A stretch of 52,554 bases of DNA from Lingula anatina (Eukaryota; Brachiopoda; Lingulata; Lingulida; Lingulidae), in NCBI RefSeq assembly GCF_001039355.2, contig NW_019775800.1:1-52554 (forward strand), written 5' to 3'. Below are positions 21,364 to 33,885 of the stretch, one piece after another. The stretch's first letter is position 1; the number at the start of each line of letters is the position of its first letter. A program made the position numbers and the translations under genes. Under the pieces are notes generated by a model. That model was not told the origin of the DNA and searched no databases. It saw only the letters and a program-made list of their open reading frames with translations.

Positions 21364-22470
21364 TTTTGCTACATGTACGCAAAAGTCTGATACTCATTGT
21401 GCAATTTCAACAATTAACCATTGCATGTACTGAGTAAGTGTGTAATTGTCTTCCAGTGCTGCGTGATATCAAAGTGATACTGGTGCAGGTTGTGCTGTCA
21501 CAGTGCAGTCGGCTATTTGAGTGCAAGGGGCAGGTGTACATGAGAAGAGAGGGCAGCATTCAGAGACTGGCACCACATCAGATACAGGCGTGGGTTGAAA
21601 GGGTATGTGCTAAAACCCCCTTTTACACTGGATGGCGGCCTTTTCGCATCCTGCATTGAGAGTAAAAAATATACTTTACCTGCTGACAACTGGCTGAGCA
21701 TTCAGCATTCATTCTGCAACCACAGTGTTGCTTGTGCCACCTTTCAATGACCACAGCGATGCCCGTTTCATGGTCACAGAAAGGACGCCGTCTAGTGCAA
21801 AAGGTGTTAAATTGGATTATTATAAATGAGATGATTGCCTTCTTGTTGAAGTATCATGTTGCAAAGTGTAGCTTACTAAAACATGTTTAGCTTTCTTAAA
21901 ATAAATCATGTAGCACAAATATGGTGTTTGATGGTATCAGTATAAAAAAAAACAACTACATATTAAGTTTAATTATTATACTGAGTATAGACCTGACGGT
22001 ATATTTTAAGTCATATTCATCGTTATAAACTTGTATATTCTAATATGGATTTCATTTTGCATGTACATGTATATACAACAGCCAGCTAGTCTGATTTAAA
22101 GTCGTTCATGCATGCTTGTTTATAGAAAGTGAAAGAAGACTACAGAAACAACAGCTTAGGAACAGAAGAGGGCAGGAGGATGGATGGAGATTCCTCAGTC
22201 AAATTACAACAGGATCAAGATGAGAGTCTTCATGAACAAGTTATGAAACTGAAACAAAAGGAAGAAGAACAAGAATCATTGCACAGTGATTCCAGTGATG
22301 ACCTTGAGGAGGATGGGGATTTAGGTCATGATTTCTCAAACTACAACACAGACCTAAGATTGCTACCGAAAATGATGAATTCAATAGATGAAAAACTTGT
22401 AGAAATAGAAAGACGATTGGAAGCTTTTCAGAATAATCAAAAAGGTTCAAAGGTATGCATAATTTTATGA
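18981..22470 (+). CDS. SLFNL1: Schlafen-like protein 1 homologue (AlbA_2 domain) with C-terminal CaaX-like tail
   Basis: Six exons (18981-19016, 19272-19370, 20368-20437, 20883-21032, 21457-21602, 22126-22470) keep frame for 281 aa plus stop. The core is an AlbA_2/Schlafen domain: NRVTEFKLGRGK, then CAFLNTEGGDLYIGVDDNG, GIVQGITC, a helix ending KPEVFPDMY, and VYMRREGSIQRL. This is the order and spacing of vertebrate SLFNL1. That family shares the fold of Schlafen nuclease-like domains, but a catalytic function for SLFNL1 is not established. The last exon encodes an acidic, Gln/Glu-rich stretch and a coiled segment, and the frame ends in KVCIIL-stop. A GTATGC resembling a donor lies just before the end, but reading through it gives a plausible prenylation box, so I treat this as the true C-terminus. 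Compared with mammalian SLFNL1 the N-terminal extension is missing. Confidence 0.88.
19444..19708. mobile_element. Foldback MITE, PIF/Harbinger-like, flanked by TTA
   Basis: Imperfect inverted arms run inward from GAGGGAATTCATAA (left) and the inverse of TTATAAATGCCCTC (right). Exact TTA copies sit at 19441-19443 and 19709-19711. The arms contain GGATCAAATATGG and GGTCTCCC in both orientations. A 3-bp TTA target duplication is typical of PIF/Harbinger. There is no transposase. It lies in the second intron of the Schlafen-like gene. Confidence 0.55.
19737..19932. mobile_element. Second, degraded foldback copy related to 19444-19708
   Basis: The arms GATCTGAGTATCAACTGG and the inverse of CCAGTCGATTCTCAGATC face each other. 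Between them are AAATATGGC and GGTCTCTCTGCCT, words shared with the neighbouring element and the one in VPS11. The ends are eroded. Confidence 0.45.
20720..20752. repeat. (AT)n microsatellite
   Basis: Uninterrupted AT in an intron of the Schlafen-like gene. Confidence 0.9.
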
Positions 22471-22928
22471 CATCTGCTAATAGGTAGTGGATGTAATATT
22501 TATCCAGGGCCTTTTTATCATCAATGCTAAGCACTGAAAATGGAAAATATCACCAGCATATGTAATTGAAATTGTCCAACCTGCCCCCCCCCCCCTTCCA
22601 TCAAGTCATACAGAATTGACTATTTGTAACCCCTCAAATTAAAAAGAGCCATACCATCTGTCACCACTCAATATGGGAAAAACTCATCCCATCTTTAAAC
22701 TTTTAAATCAAATACTCACCCAACCTGTCATCTCTCAAAATAAATAAAACTCATACTACCTGTCACCCCTTATATATATATATATATATATATCACAAGC
22801 GTGAGTGTGGAACAGAGTGCTCAACAGTCCGGAGCGTTTGTATATATATATACCATTAGTCCAGTAACTTTTTACTGTTCCATGCTTAGTTACTTCATGT
22901 GTCCATGTAAGCTGTGTGTTTATGTTTA

Positions 22929-23182
22929 TGATCCCGAATTCACCAGTAGATCGGACCACACTACCCGTTTTCAAGGTGTGCGTCAGTACGCATTTCACGT
23001 ATCATACCCTGGAACAAATTTTGAGATGAGATGCACTACTTACCAACCCCGCTGAGAATCATCACTATCACATCGCATACTAAGCAAGAGCGGTGTCATG
23101 TCTGATACTTCAAAGTGCGTTCTGATGCATTCCTTGAAAACTGGTAGCATGGTCCGCTCTACCGGTGAATTCAGGATCATTC
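22929..23182. repeat. Imperfect long inverted repeat (foldback)
   Basis: A left arm from 22929 (TGATCCCGAATTCACC) and a right arm ending at 23182 (inverse: TGATCCTGAATTCACC) can be aligned for about 80 bp with roughly a quarter mismatches, separated by a spacer of about 85 bp. It is probably a degraded MITE. I cannot see a target-site duplication. Confidence 0.45.
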
Positions 23183-24338
23183 GGTGCCGAGTCTGGTAGT
23201 TTGGTAGGCCTGGTTATTATAATGTCATAATATCTGTTTGAAACGTGCTGTGTACTACAGTGTTAAACATGAGTCTATGTGTGGCAATGTCAGCATTTCT
23301 TTAAGTAAAGATCTTTTAGTAATGTGATTATGTCTTGGTATGAAATACCCGTTTTTTTGTTTTTTTTTGTGTGTGTGTGTGCATCATAATATCTAGTTGT
23401 ATTGTGTTGTGCCTTTGTAATGAAAGGTTATAATGTATTTTATAAATGGTACAAGAGAGAGTATATTTTGTATAATGTGCTCATTTATTTGCTACGTACA
23501 GTAAAAACTTGAAAATTTAGTCTTGAATTTTTTACTGAAAACGATTCTCTGACATCATTTCTTTTACTTAGAAAATTTTCTCAAACTTAAAAATAGGCCC
23601 CTGGATAATTTTGAAAAGTTCTACACCCGACATTTCCACATTGAATTCAGGTATTTTCAAATATTATTAATAATAATTAATTTTTAAGTGACAATGTTTT
23701 AACTGTAATAAAACTTTTTGAAAAAAATTAGTTATGTGGACATTCAGAAAATGTAACTAGCTCAGACTCCATAAAACATTAATAATTTATTTACTGTTTA
23801 GGTATATGACGTTGCCCTTTGATTATATCAAGCGAGAAAGAATTTGCCTTAACCTGTCTATTTTTCTAAATGATTTGCAAAATAGAATAAAAATTTCACC
23901 TTTGAATTCATAATCTAAATGTATCTACCAAGCAAGTTGGTTTAATCTTTATCATAACTAATAGTCACTTATTACAAGATTCATTGTAAAAGACCACAAA
24001 TGTTAACAAATAAGTCGTAATAATTGAGACAATGACTACTGGCACCTAATTCCTAACACAAAAGATAATATTTAATGCTACTTACAAATAGCACCAGTTT
24101 TCTTTTTCTTCAGTTTTTTTTATTTTTGTCATATAGCTTTTGGCTATTTGACCCAGATTTACAATCTTGGATGGGAAATTAAATGATAGTCTTACAGCTA
24201 GCTCTACATTTTGACCTTACCTATAATCCCGCAGTGTGCAACCTAACACAAACCCTATGTTTGAGACAGAAAGTATGGGCCCTTTTATATATCAACACAC
24301 GCAGCTTTCTATATCACACCAGTTTGAGAGACAGACTT

Positions 24339-24681
24339 GGAGAATTGTTTAAACAAATTATTTTTGATTGGTACATTGGAGTTTGTGAAATGGAGTACTG
24401 GTAAAAACCTTCCAGTAGTGTATAATTTCATGTTGGGACCATTCAAACTAGTGTGATACAGAAGCCTGTACGGCCTGATGTCAAGAACTGTTTTCTGCAA
24501 GATGGTGGCNGGAGAATTGTTTAAACAAATTATTTTTGATTGGTACATTGGAGTTTGTGAAATGGAGTACTGGTAAAAACCTTCCAGTAGTGTATAATTT
24601 CATGTTGGGACCATTCAAACTAGTGTGATACAGAAGCCTGTACGGCCTGATGTCAGGAACTGTTTTCTGCAAGATGGTGGC
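24339..24681. repeat. 171-bp direct repeat joined by a single N
   Basis: 24339-24509 repeats at 24511-24681 with about one visible difference (TCAAGAACT versus TCAGGAACT), and the copies are separated by one N at 24510. A third copy starts at 30462. This looks like a contig end reused by the assembler. Confidence 0.85.
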
Positions 24682-25038
24682 TATACCCACCAAACTTTTT
24701 CTGTGATGAAGAAATCGAGGTCTGATTAAGCCCAACCTTTTGACATCAATTGTCTGACTTTCTGTCTGATGTCAGATATGTCCGCCAATTTGAAAAACAT
24801 GATAAGATGTTGCCGCCGTTTTTCAACTGTTCAGTCAAGGACTAATCAGGACCAAAAAAATGGCAAAATTTGTCTTATCAGATGACCATATTGTATAGAA
24901 AAACACCCACTGTATTGATTTCCAGTCTAAAAATAATTCCAATCTGAACGATATGACTTGAGTTAGTAGAAATGTCTGAACATAACCAAAATACACTCAG
25001 TGACATGACTAGAAAAAAAAACTGAATTATTTGGTAGG

Positions 25039-26647
25039 TTAAAAGTCACCGAAAGGGTTAAGAGGCTCGGGCTTTGAAATTCTCGGGCCTGTGTTCTCTG
25101 GAACAAACTGTGCAGTCTGAAATACAGAAGAAAAAAATTTGAAATTAATTCTTCACTCATAAATAAGTATCAAAAAGTTTTCAAAATATAAGTTTTCCAA
25201 TAGAGTAGAGGATTAAACAGTGACCTAAACAGCCAATAACAATAAAAACAATAATAATAATGAATTATTTAACATTTATTCTGTTTACATTTATGGGCAC
25301 TTTTAACAACTGTCTAATTATTCATTTACTTATTATCAGTAATTAAAATGGGAATTTATTAACCTTAAAGACTCCTCTTCCAAAATAGTCAGCCACCACT
25401 GAGAAACCATCTGTGGACCTCTCAAGCTGAAATACAAAAGTTGTTATCATTGGCTGCTTTGCAGACTTCTCAAGCTGAATTACAAGACCTGATATCATTG
25501 GCCAGGAAGCAGACACGAAGCAAGTGCTGCATCGTGAGAGTAAAATATCCATGTACTTGTCAAAGAACATTTCATCTAAGAAAAAATCTTAGGGTCAGAA
25601 GGATTCTTATTCCACACAATAGACCAGTGAAAACTGAAAACACTGAAAGTAAAATTGTGTGGAGAATATCTCAAATATCACACTCATTTTATATCACGAT
25701 TTTCTCAAAATCAGTAATTTCTTCACAGCAGAAATTGCACTATCAATCATGAATTCAACCACCTTTTAGAATGTTACAATTATATATATGGGTAATAGTG
25801 TCAAAAACACTATTTATTCATAAATTTGTGTCTGAATTTAGTGAGTAATTCCCTGAACTACTTCTCACCTGGTGGTGGAATTGTTCATGTAGATCTTTAC
25901 TTTGTTCTTGAGCACGTATGATGTCCAGCAGCTTCCTAGAAATGTGAGTTAAAAAGTAAAAATATGGGAACATTTTGGCCAAAAGGTAGTACTTTAAATG
26001 ATGTTTGTTTCAGCAACTTGTTAACTGAAGAGTATAAAAAGCCAGGTAATGCCTGAAATCAACTTTTAAAAAATCTTAAAAAGAAAAATAACTCTCCTCT
26101 ATTCATAACTATTTAACTTAAAAAAATAATTTAATAAGCAATACCTACTGATTTTTTAAAAATATTTTTTTGGTTCTCAATTTTGAATAAAGAAACATGA
26201 CTTCCTGTCCTACTTAGCCCCTCCAGCCACCTGACCATGTTTCAATAGCATATATTGACTCGACCAACTTAGGTATAATTATGAATTTATTTTTGTTATA
26301 TATTATGCATATTCTTGGCTTGTAAAAATACTGTGTACTTTCTGCTCACATTGGAATAAATTATCTATCTAGCTTGACCATGTGGACCTGGGCACTGCTG
26401 ACCACTCACCTGTTCTCTGGAAGACACACTGGACACTCTGCCTCATTGTCTGAGTAACTCTCAAAGCAACTGGAAATATATTTTAAAGCAAATAAATAAA
26501 TAAATAAATCAACAAATTAATAAATACTGCCTGATTTGTGGCCATACATAGATGAAGTCAAAAACAAACAAACAAACAAGATTACTGTTCATGAATTTTT
26601 AAGGATTTCCATTTGCCTAGTGCTTCTTATTTTCATGTATTTAAGAC

Positions 26648-26689
<42 letters not shown>

Positions 26690-29600
26690 TTACTGTTGAT
26701 GATAAGAGTGCTGACACAGAAAGTGGACAGAAGGAAGTTCCAATCCGTAGCCACAAGCACTACATTTAGACACCTGGAAGATCTTTGCACTGGGAACAAG
26801 AAATATGCACTGGTATATGATCTGATATTTAATGATACTAAAGACTCATTGTCTATCACTTGCATACTGATATCTATCAGTAGTGAGTTTCAAGTTGGCT
26901 TTGAAAGCCAACACAAAATTGTGAAGAAAAGAGATGGCAGTGTACCTTTTTCAAAATCACAGAAATTTCAGAACTAAAAATGTGCAGCTGTGTTTGTGTA
27001 TGTGTAATGTGTGTATATACATGAGTGCCTGTGTGTGTACGTGTGTGTCACGGGGGAATGTGGCCATAAATCTTCATCTCTACAGGAACATGAGGATAAG
27101 GAAACCCGTTATTTTGATGTGCCTCTACCACTGTGCTTTTTAGAATATTTTCGACAATAATAAATACAAACTTACCTGGTTTTGAGTTCCTCTATTTGTT
27201 TTCTCATCTTCTCAGTCTCCTCTCTATACTGATTGATAAGTCTTTGGTCCTCTGCAATCTGATCACTCTCATATTGTAGACGGCGAGTGATGTAGTCCTA
27301 ATTGTAGAATTATAATAAGAGATGGAAGTAGACCTTTTAAAAATTGCATAAAATGCAAGCTTCGAAAATGTGAAGCTGTTTGTTTGTGTTTGTGTGTGTA
27401 TGGAGTGGCAGTGGTGGTGGTGGTAGCTTTGCCATAATTTGATCTTGTTGCTGTGTCCTACCGTGGAACTTGTTGCTAGGTCCTGTTTCAAAACTATATC
27501 TTACCTTGACAACAGCCAGCGTTGCCGTGGAGCTTGTTGCTAAGGTCTGTATAACAATGAGAGGAGGAAGTAGGTTCTTCTTATCAATTTGGCTGAGAAC
27601 TTCCATCATGTGAGTCTTACAATTCTCCTCCTTTCTGGCAAAGTATGCCAAAGCTTGTGTCCACAGATTTTGATCTTTATCCCTGAAATTGTAGAAGTTG
27701 TCATGTTATCCGACAAAAAATCAAAATGCTCTTCGTGGCAAAGTATTTGTCACTGGTCCTCGTCTTTGTAATGATAATGTTTTGTTCAAACCAATTTTCT
27801 TACATGAATAAATATTAATATTATGTAATAGTTCATTTCCACTCCCATGCCCCCCCCCCCTCCCCCCAAAAAAAAGCCTCATACTTACCCAAATCTCTTA
27901 CATGTGTCTATGACATGTACATACTCATTGTGTTCCATGTGATAACGTAATATCTGCTGGTATCTGAAAGTTTAATATCGTTATCACTTAATAACTTTGA
28001 ACAACAAGAATCTAACCACCTCCACCTTCAATCAATCAATAAATCAATCAATAAACAAATAAATAAACAAACAAACAAAAGTTTTCAAAATTGTCAGTAA
28101 CACTAAAAATGTTTAAAAACTTTTGTTGTATTTGTGTCAGAAAGTACATTTTGTGAGTGTCAGAAAATCATTATTCTTGAAATTAAAAAAAATATGACAA
28201 AAAGTTAATAGGTTTTGTAAGTTTTCAGTAACTCCAATATTTACTGCTTATATATTATAACATAAAATACCCATCATATAACTTACAGTCTTGCCTTCTC
28301 ATACAGATACAGTATTCCAGCCTTGAAGTTGTTCATCTGGCACAATACCAAAGCCTGGTCCAGGTCGTAACCCGCCTAAAATATAGAACAAACAACCTGG
28401 ATTTCTCTTATACCAAATCCTACCTTTTAATAATAGCTTTATAGTATTAAGTACAGAGAAAAGTTATACCAAGTAGGGCTGACACAGCTTGTATCTGAAC
28501 ATGCACCCAGACGTTCCTATTAACATGTGGATACTTACATCAGGGTTCTGTAGCAGGTCCAGTGTCTTCCTTTCCCTCTCTGTTTTGGAGCTGATGTCAG
28601 TCTCGTGAACAATGCAGTGTAGATACAGTTCCAGTAGCGTGTTGTACACCAGAGCTGGAGAGTTGGGTTGGACCTAAGCAAAAAACAAGGAGTACTATGA
28701 GTGTAGATACAGTTCCAGTATTGTTGGGTTGGACCTGAGCAAAAACAAGGAGTACTTAGAGTGTAAATAAAGTTCCAGAAGTGTTAAAAATTCACCTGTT
28801 TTGAAAATAAAAAGAAATGACTCATGTTTTAGACCAACAGTCTCGGTAACTATGTACTACAGTCTTCATGAATTGAAGTTCAAAAAACTTTCAAGCAGAA
28901 GTTCTCTTGTGAAACCAGTAGTAGGGCTAAATATGCTGGTTTGAGAGTCACTGAAAGAGTCACTATAAGGCCCCATTCAGCACAGATGATCCGATTACTA
29001 ACTGATCTGCCCACTAAATATGGCTGACCACACTTCAAAAGAGATACTGCTGATTCCTGATGGTCTCCTTGCCTCCACCCACACCACTAAACAGATTAAA
29101 TTTCCGGTACGAGGTTTAATTGCTAGGCCCCGGCAGTGACGGCAAGAGTGGAAGCAGGGAGACCATCGAGAATCAGCGGCATCACTTTTGAAGTGTAGTT
29201 GGCCAAATTTAGTGTCGTTGGATCAGTTAGTAATCGGATCATCTATTCTGAACGGGGCCAAAGAGTCACTGAGTACATGATAGAGCTACAAACCTTCACC
29301 ATGTGCTCTAAGAACTCTGTCAGCCTTTGAGAGTTGTTCACAAAGATGTGGATGAACTCGTCTGCATTTGCTCTTTGGATTTTGGGAACTTCTCCTTAAA
29401 AATGAAAGAAACACAAGTTAGGGCTGTGCAATCAATATAACTTCCAGGCAAGCAAGATGTAGAGATGTGCACATTCAGTGAATCTTTCTTTTTCAATCTG
29501 AATTCTCTTTCTTTCTTTTTTTTTTTTTCTGGGGGGGGGGGGGGGGGNNNNNNNNNNNNNNNNNNNNNNNNNGGGGGAGGGGGGAAGGCGCATCTGATTT

Positions 29601-29914
29601 AGCGATAAGTAAACAAATGCCTTTAAAACTAATAAATACATACATTTAACAACTATATAACAACCAAATTAAAACCACGAGGTAACATATTGCCAAGTCG
29701 ACATAAGAACATGACAGTAAAAGAATAAATAAAAACATAACAAAAAATTTAAGCCACATACCTCCTAAGGTATTCATGTCCACCAGAGGCTCTAGAAAAA
29801 AAAATTCAGAGAGAAAATTATAACACTTAATAATTAGATTATAGATGCATTATAAAATATGTCACAAAATGCACACATGCTCTGATGCATGCTTCCTGTC
29901 TCTCTCTCTCTCTT

Positions 29915-29960
<46 letters not shown>

Positions 29961-30460
29961 ACTGTTACTAGGTCTATAGTCGGTACAGAGTCTCTTGAGC
30001 AATTCTGTTGTTTCCTGGGGGACTTCAGCCATAAGAACTTTACCATAGCGCTTCAGATTGCTCTCAGCCTAGAACAAGTTAATTCTAATACCCAGTCTGG
30101 TCACAGTACTGTTACAGTATAAATTTTCATATCAGAATACTTATGAAAGTTATATATCAGAAGATTTTAATTCTAGCATTAGCCCTTTTGAATTTTGTAA
30201 TACATAAATTTTCTGACTTTTCCTTTAGCAAATTGTGAAATTTGCTTTTTTTTTCACTTTTTATTTCCAAATTAGTTTTCCACCTCAGTCTATAACTCCC
30301 ACCCTACCTCCATGAAGTCCAGTTTCCCTATATAGTCCAGAGCTTTCTGGTAGTTCTTAATGCTCTCTAGCTGAATCCTCAAGTACCACTCGTGTTTGTT
30401 GTGGAGTTCAGCCAAAAACAGGGCGTGGTCGTAGTAGGCTGCTTGGCGGCACACTTTTAT
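25039..30460 (-). CDS. VPS11: VPS11 3' half, second copy (copy A), 5'-truncated at an N
   Basis: Exons 15 (partial) to 28 recur with the same lengths and phases: about 30458-30308 (partial), 30068-29963, 29791-29762, 29394-29294, 28673-28539, 28375-28287, 27963-27889, 27682-27505, 27297-27176, 26789-26694, 26469-26410, 25935-25869, 25426-25364, 25116-25039. All splice sites and the frame are intact, including the RING and the C-terminal NPFGDF. It starts abruptly in exon 15 at the N at 30461, has no promoter half, and differs from copy B by scattered substitutions and indels in introns. I read it as the other haplotype left in the assembly, not a paralogue. A true partial tandem duplication is the alternative. 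Confidence 0.8.
26647..26688. repeat. (AAT)n microsatellite, copy A
   Basis: It abuts the donor of the first RING exon. The equivalent in copy B is at 32597-32640 and is slightly longer. Confidence 0.9.
28969..29259. mobile_element. Foldback MITE in a VPS11 intron (copy A)
   Basis: The terminal arms GGCCCCATTCAG...GATGATCCGATTACTAACTGATC and their inverse at the right end match almost perfectly over about 45 bp. The interior has AAATATGGCTGACC, GGTCTCCTTGCC and a TTTAATTGC word, shared with the elements at 19444-19932. No coding capacity. Confidence 0.6.
29548..29572. other. Assembly gap (25 N)
   Basis: The gap is flanked on both sides by G homopolymer. Copy B reads through the equivalent place at about 35600. 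Confidence 0.98.
29925..29959. repeat. (TC)n(AC)n microsatellite, copy A
   Basis: It lies directly at the donor of VPS11 exon 16. Copy B has a longer, interrupted AC tract at about 35995-36056. Confidence 0.9.
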
Positions 30461-30986
30461 NAGAAAATTGTTTAAACAAATTATTTTTGATTGGTACATT
30501 GGGGTTTGTGAAATGTAGTACTGGTAAAAACCTTCCAGTAGCGTATAATTTCATGTTGGGACCATTCAAACTAGTGTGATACGGAAGCCTGTACGGCCTG
30601 ATGTCAGGAACTGTTTTCTGCAAGATGGTGGCTATACCCACCAAACTTTTTCTGTGATGAAGAAATCGAGGTCTGATTAAGCCCAACCTTTTGACATCAA
30701 TTGTCTGACTTTCTGTCTGATGTCAGATATGTCCGCCAATTTGAAAAACATGATAAGATGTTGCCGCCGTTTTTCACCTGTTCAGTCAAGGACTAATCAG
30801 GACCAAAAAAATGGCAAAATTTGTCTTATCAGATGACCATATTGTATAGAAAAACACCCACTGTATTGATTTCCAGTCTAAAAATAATTCCAATCTGAAC
30901 GATATGACTTGAGTTAGTAGAAATGTCTGAACATAACCAAAATACACTCAGTGACATGACTAGAAAAAACTGAATTATTGGGTATG

Positions 30987-32597
30987 TTAAAAGTCACCGA
31001 AAGGGTTCAGAGGCTCGGGCTTTGAAATTCTCGGGCCTGTGTTCTCTGGAACAAACTGTGCAGTCTGAAATACAGAAGAAAAAAATTTGTAATTAATTCT
31101 TTACTCATAAATAAGTATCTAAAAGTTTTTAAAATATAAGTTTTCCAATAGAGTAGAGGATTAAACAGTGACCTAAACAGCCAATAACAATAAAAACAAT
31201 AAGAATGATGAATTACTTAACATTTATTCTGTTAACATTTATGGGCACTTTTAACAACTGTCTAATTATTCATTTACTTATTATCAGTAATTAAAATGGG
31301 AATTTATTAACCTTAAAGACTCCTCTTCCAAAATAGTCAGCCACCACTGAGAAACCATCTGTGGACCTCTCAAGCTGAAATACAAAAGTTGTTATCATTG
31401 GCTGCTTTACAGACTTCTCAAGCTGAATTACAAGACCTGATATCATTGGCCAGGAAGCAGACACGAAGCAAGTGCTGCATCGTGAGAGTAAAATATCCAT
31501 GTACTTGTCAAAGAACATTTCATCTAAGAAAAAATCTTAGGGTCAGAAGGATTCTTATTCCACACAATAGACCAGTGAAAACTGAAAACACTGAAAGTAA
31601 AATTGTGTGGAGAATATCTCAAATATCACACTCATTTTATATCACGATTTTCTCAAAATCAGTAATTTCTTCACAGCAGAAATTGCACTATCAATCATGA
31701 ATTCAACCACCTTTTAGAATGTTACAATTATATATATGGGTAATAGTGTCAAAAACACTATTTATTCATAAATTTGTGTCTGAATTTAGTGAGTAAGTCC
31801 CTGAACTACTTCTCACCTGGTGGTGGAATTGTTCATGTAGATCTTTACTTTGTTCTTGAGCACGTATGATGTCCAGCAGCTTCCTAGAAATGTGAGTTAA
31901 AAAGTGAAAATATGTGAACATTTTGGCCAAAAGGTAGTACTTTAAATGATGTTTGTTTCAGCAACTTGTTAATTGAAGAGTATAAAAAGCCAGCTAATGC
32001 CTGAAATCAACTTTTAAAAAATCTTAAAAAGAAAAATAACTCTCCTCTATTCATAACTATTTAACTTACAAAAATATTTAATAAGCAATACCTACTGATT
32101 TTTTAAAAATACTTTTTGGTCCTCAATTTTGAATAAAGAAACATGACTTCCTGTCCTAATTAGCCCCTCCAGCCACCTGACCATGTTTCAATAGCATATA
32201 TTGACTCGACCAACTTAGGTATAATTATGAATTTATTTTTGTTATATATTATGCATATTCTTGGCTTGGAAAAATACTGTGTACTTTCTGCTCACATTGG
32301 AATAAATTATCTATCTATCTAGCTTGACCATGTGGACCTGGGCACTGCTGACCACTCACCTGTTCTCTGGAAGACACACTGGACACTCTGCCTCATTGTC
32401 TGAGTAACTCTCAAAGCAACTGGAAATATATTTTAAAGCAAATAAATAAATAAATCAACAAATTAATAAATACTGCCTGATTTGTGGCCATACATAGATG
32501 AAGTCAAAAACAAACAAACAAACAAACAAGATTACTGTTCATGAATTTTTAAGGATTTCCATTTGCCTAGTGCTTCTTATTTTCATGTATGCAAGAC

Positions 32598-32642
<45 letters not shown>

Positions 32643-33846
32643 TTACTGTTGATGATAAGAGTGCTGACACAGAAAGTGGACAGAAGGAAGTTCCAATCCG
32701 TAGCCACAAGCACTACATTTAGACACCTGGAAGATCTTTGCACTGGGAACAAGAAATATGCACTGGTATATGATCTGATATTTAATGATACTAAAGACTA
32801 ATTGTCTATCACTTGCATACTGATATCTATCAGTAGTGAGTTTCAAGTTGGCTTTGAAAGCCAACACAAAATTGTGAAGAAAAGAGATGGCAGTGTACCT
32901 TTTTCAAAATCACAGAAATTTCAGAACTAAAAATGTGCAGCTGTGTTTGTGTATGTGTAATGTGTGTATATACATGAGTGCCTGTGTGTGTACGTGTGTG
33001 TCACGGGGGAATGCGGCCATAAATCTTCATCTCTACAGGAACATGAGGATAAGGAAACCCGTTATTTTGATGTGCCTCTACCACTGTGCTTTTTAAAATA
33101 TTTTTGACAATAATAAATATAAATACAAACTTACCTGGTTTTGAGTTCCTCTATTTGTTTTCTCATCTTCTCAGTCTCCTCTCTATACTGATTGATAAGT
33201 CTTTGGTCCTCTGCAATCTGATCACTCTCATATTGTAGACGGCGAGTGATGTAGTCCTAATTGTAGAATTATAATAAGAGATGGAAGTAGACCTTTTAAA
33301 AATTGCATAAAATGCAAGCTTCGAAAATGTGAAGCTGTGTGTTTGTGTGTGTGTGTATGGAGTGGCAGTGGTGGTGGTGGTAGCTTTGCCATAATTTGAT
33401 CTTGTTGCTATATCCTACCGTGGAACTTGTTGCTAGGTCCTGTTTCAAAACTATATCTTACCTTGACAACAGCCAGCGTTGCCGTGGAGCTTGTTGCTAA
33501 GGTCTGTATAACAATGAGAGGAGGAAGTAGGTTCTTCTTATCAATTTGGCTGAGAACTTCCATCATGTGAGTCTTACAATTCTCCTCCTTTCTGGCAAAG
33601 TATGCCAAAGCTTGTGTCCACAGATTTTGATCTTTATCCCTGAAATTGTAGAAGGTGTCATGTTATCCGACAAAAAATCAAAATGCTCTTCGTGGCAAAG
33701 TATTTGTCACTGGTCCTCGTCTTTGTAATGATAATGTTTTGTTCAAACCATTTTTCTTACATGAATAAATATTAATATTATGTAATAGTTCATTTCCACT
33801 CCCATGCCCCCCCCCCAAAAAANGAATGAGTTACTATTTACCTCGC

Positions 33847-33885
<39 letters not shown>

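Larger units (their letters stand above)
22471..25038. other. 3' intergenic region between the Schlafen-like gene and VPS11 copy A
   Basis: No coding exon is supported. There are overlapping AATAAA signals at 22739-22748, a possible polyadenylation site for the upstream gene, then a TA run at about 22771-22792, an imperfect foldback (22929-23182), and the 171-bp N-joined repeat at 24339-24681. Confidence 0.5.

Noticed and set aside
22454-22459. GTATGC as a donor ending the last Schlafen-like exon
   Set aside because: No downstream exon with acceptor and frame was found, and reading through gives a short end with a CaaX-like motif.
24511-30460. A second, independent VPS11-like gene
   Set aside because: It starts inside exon 15 at an N, lacks the first half, and is collinear even in the introns with copy B. 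An unmerged haplotype fits better.
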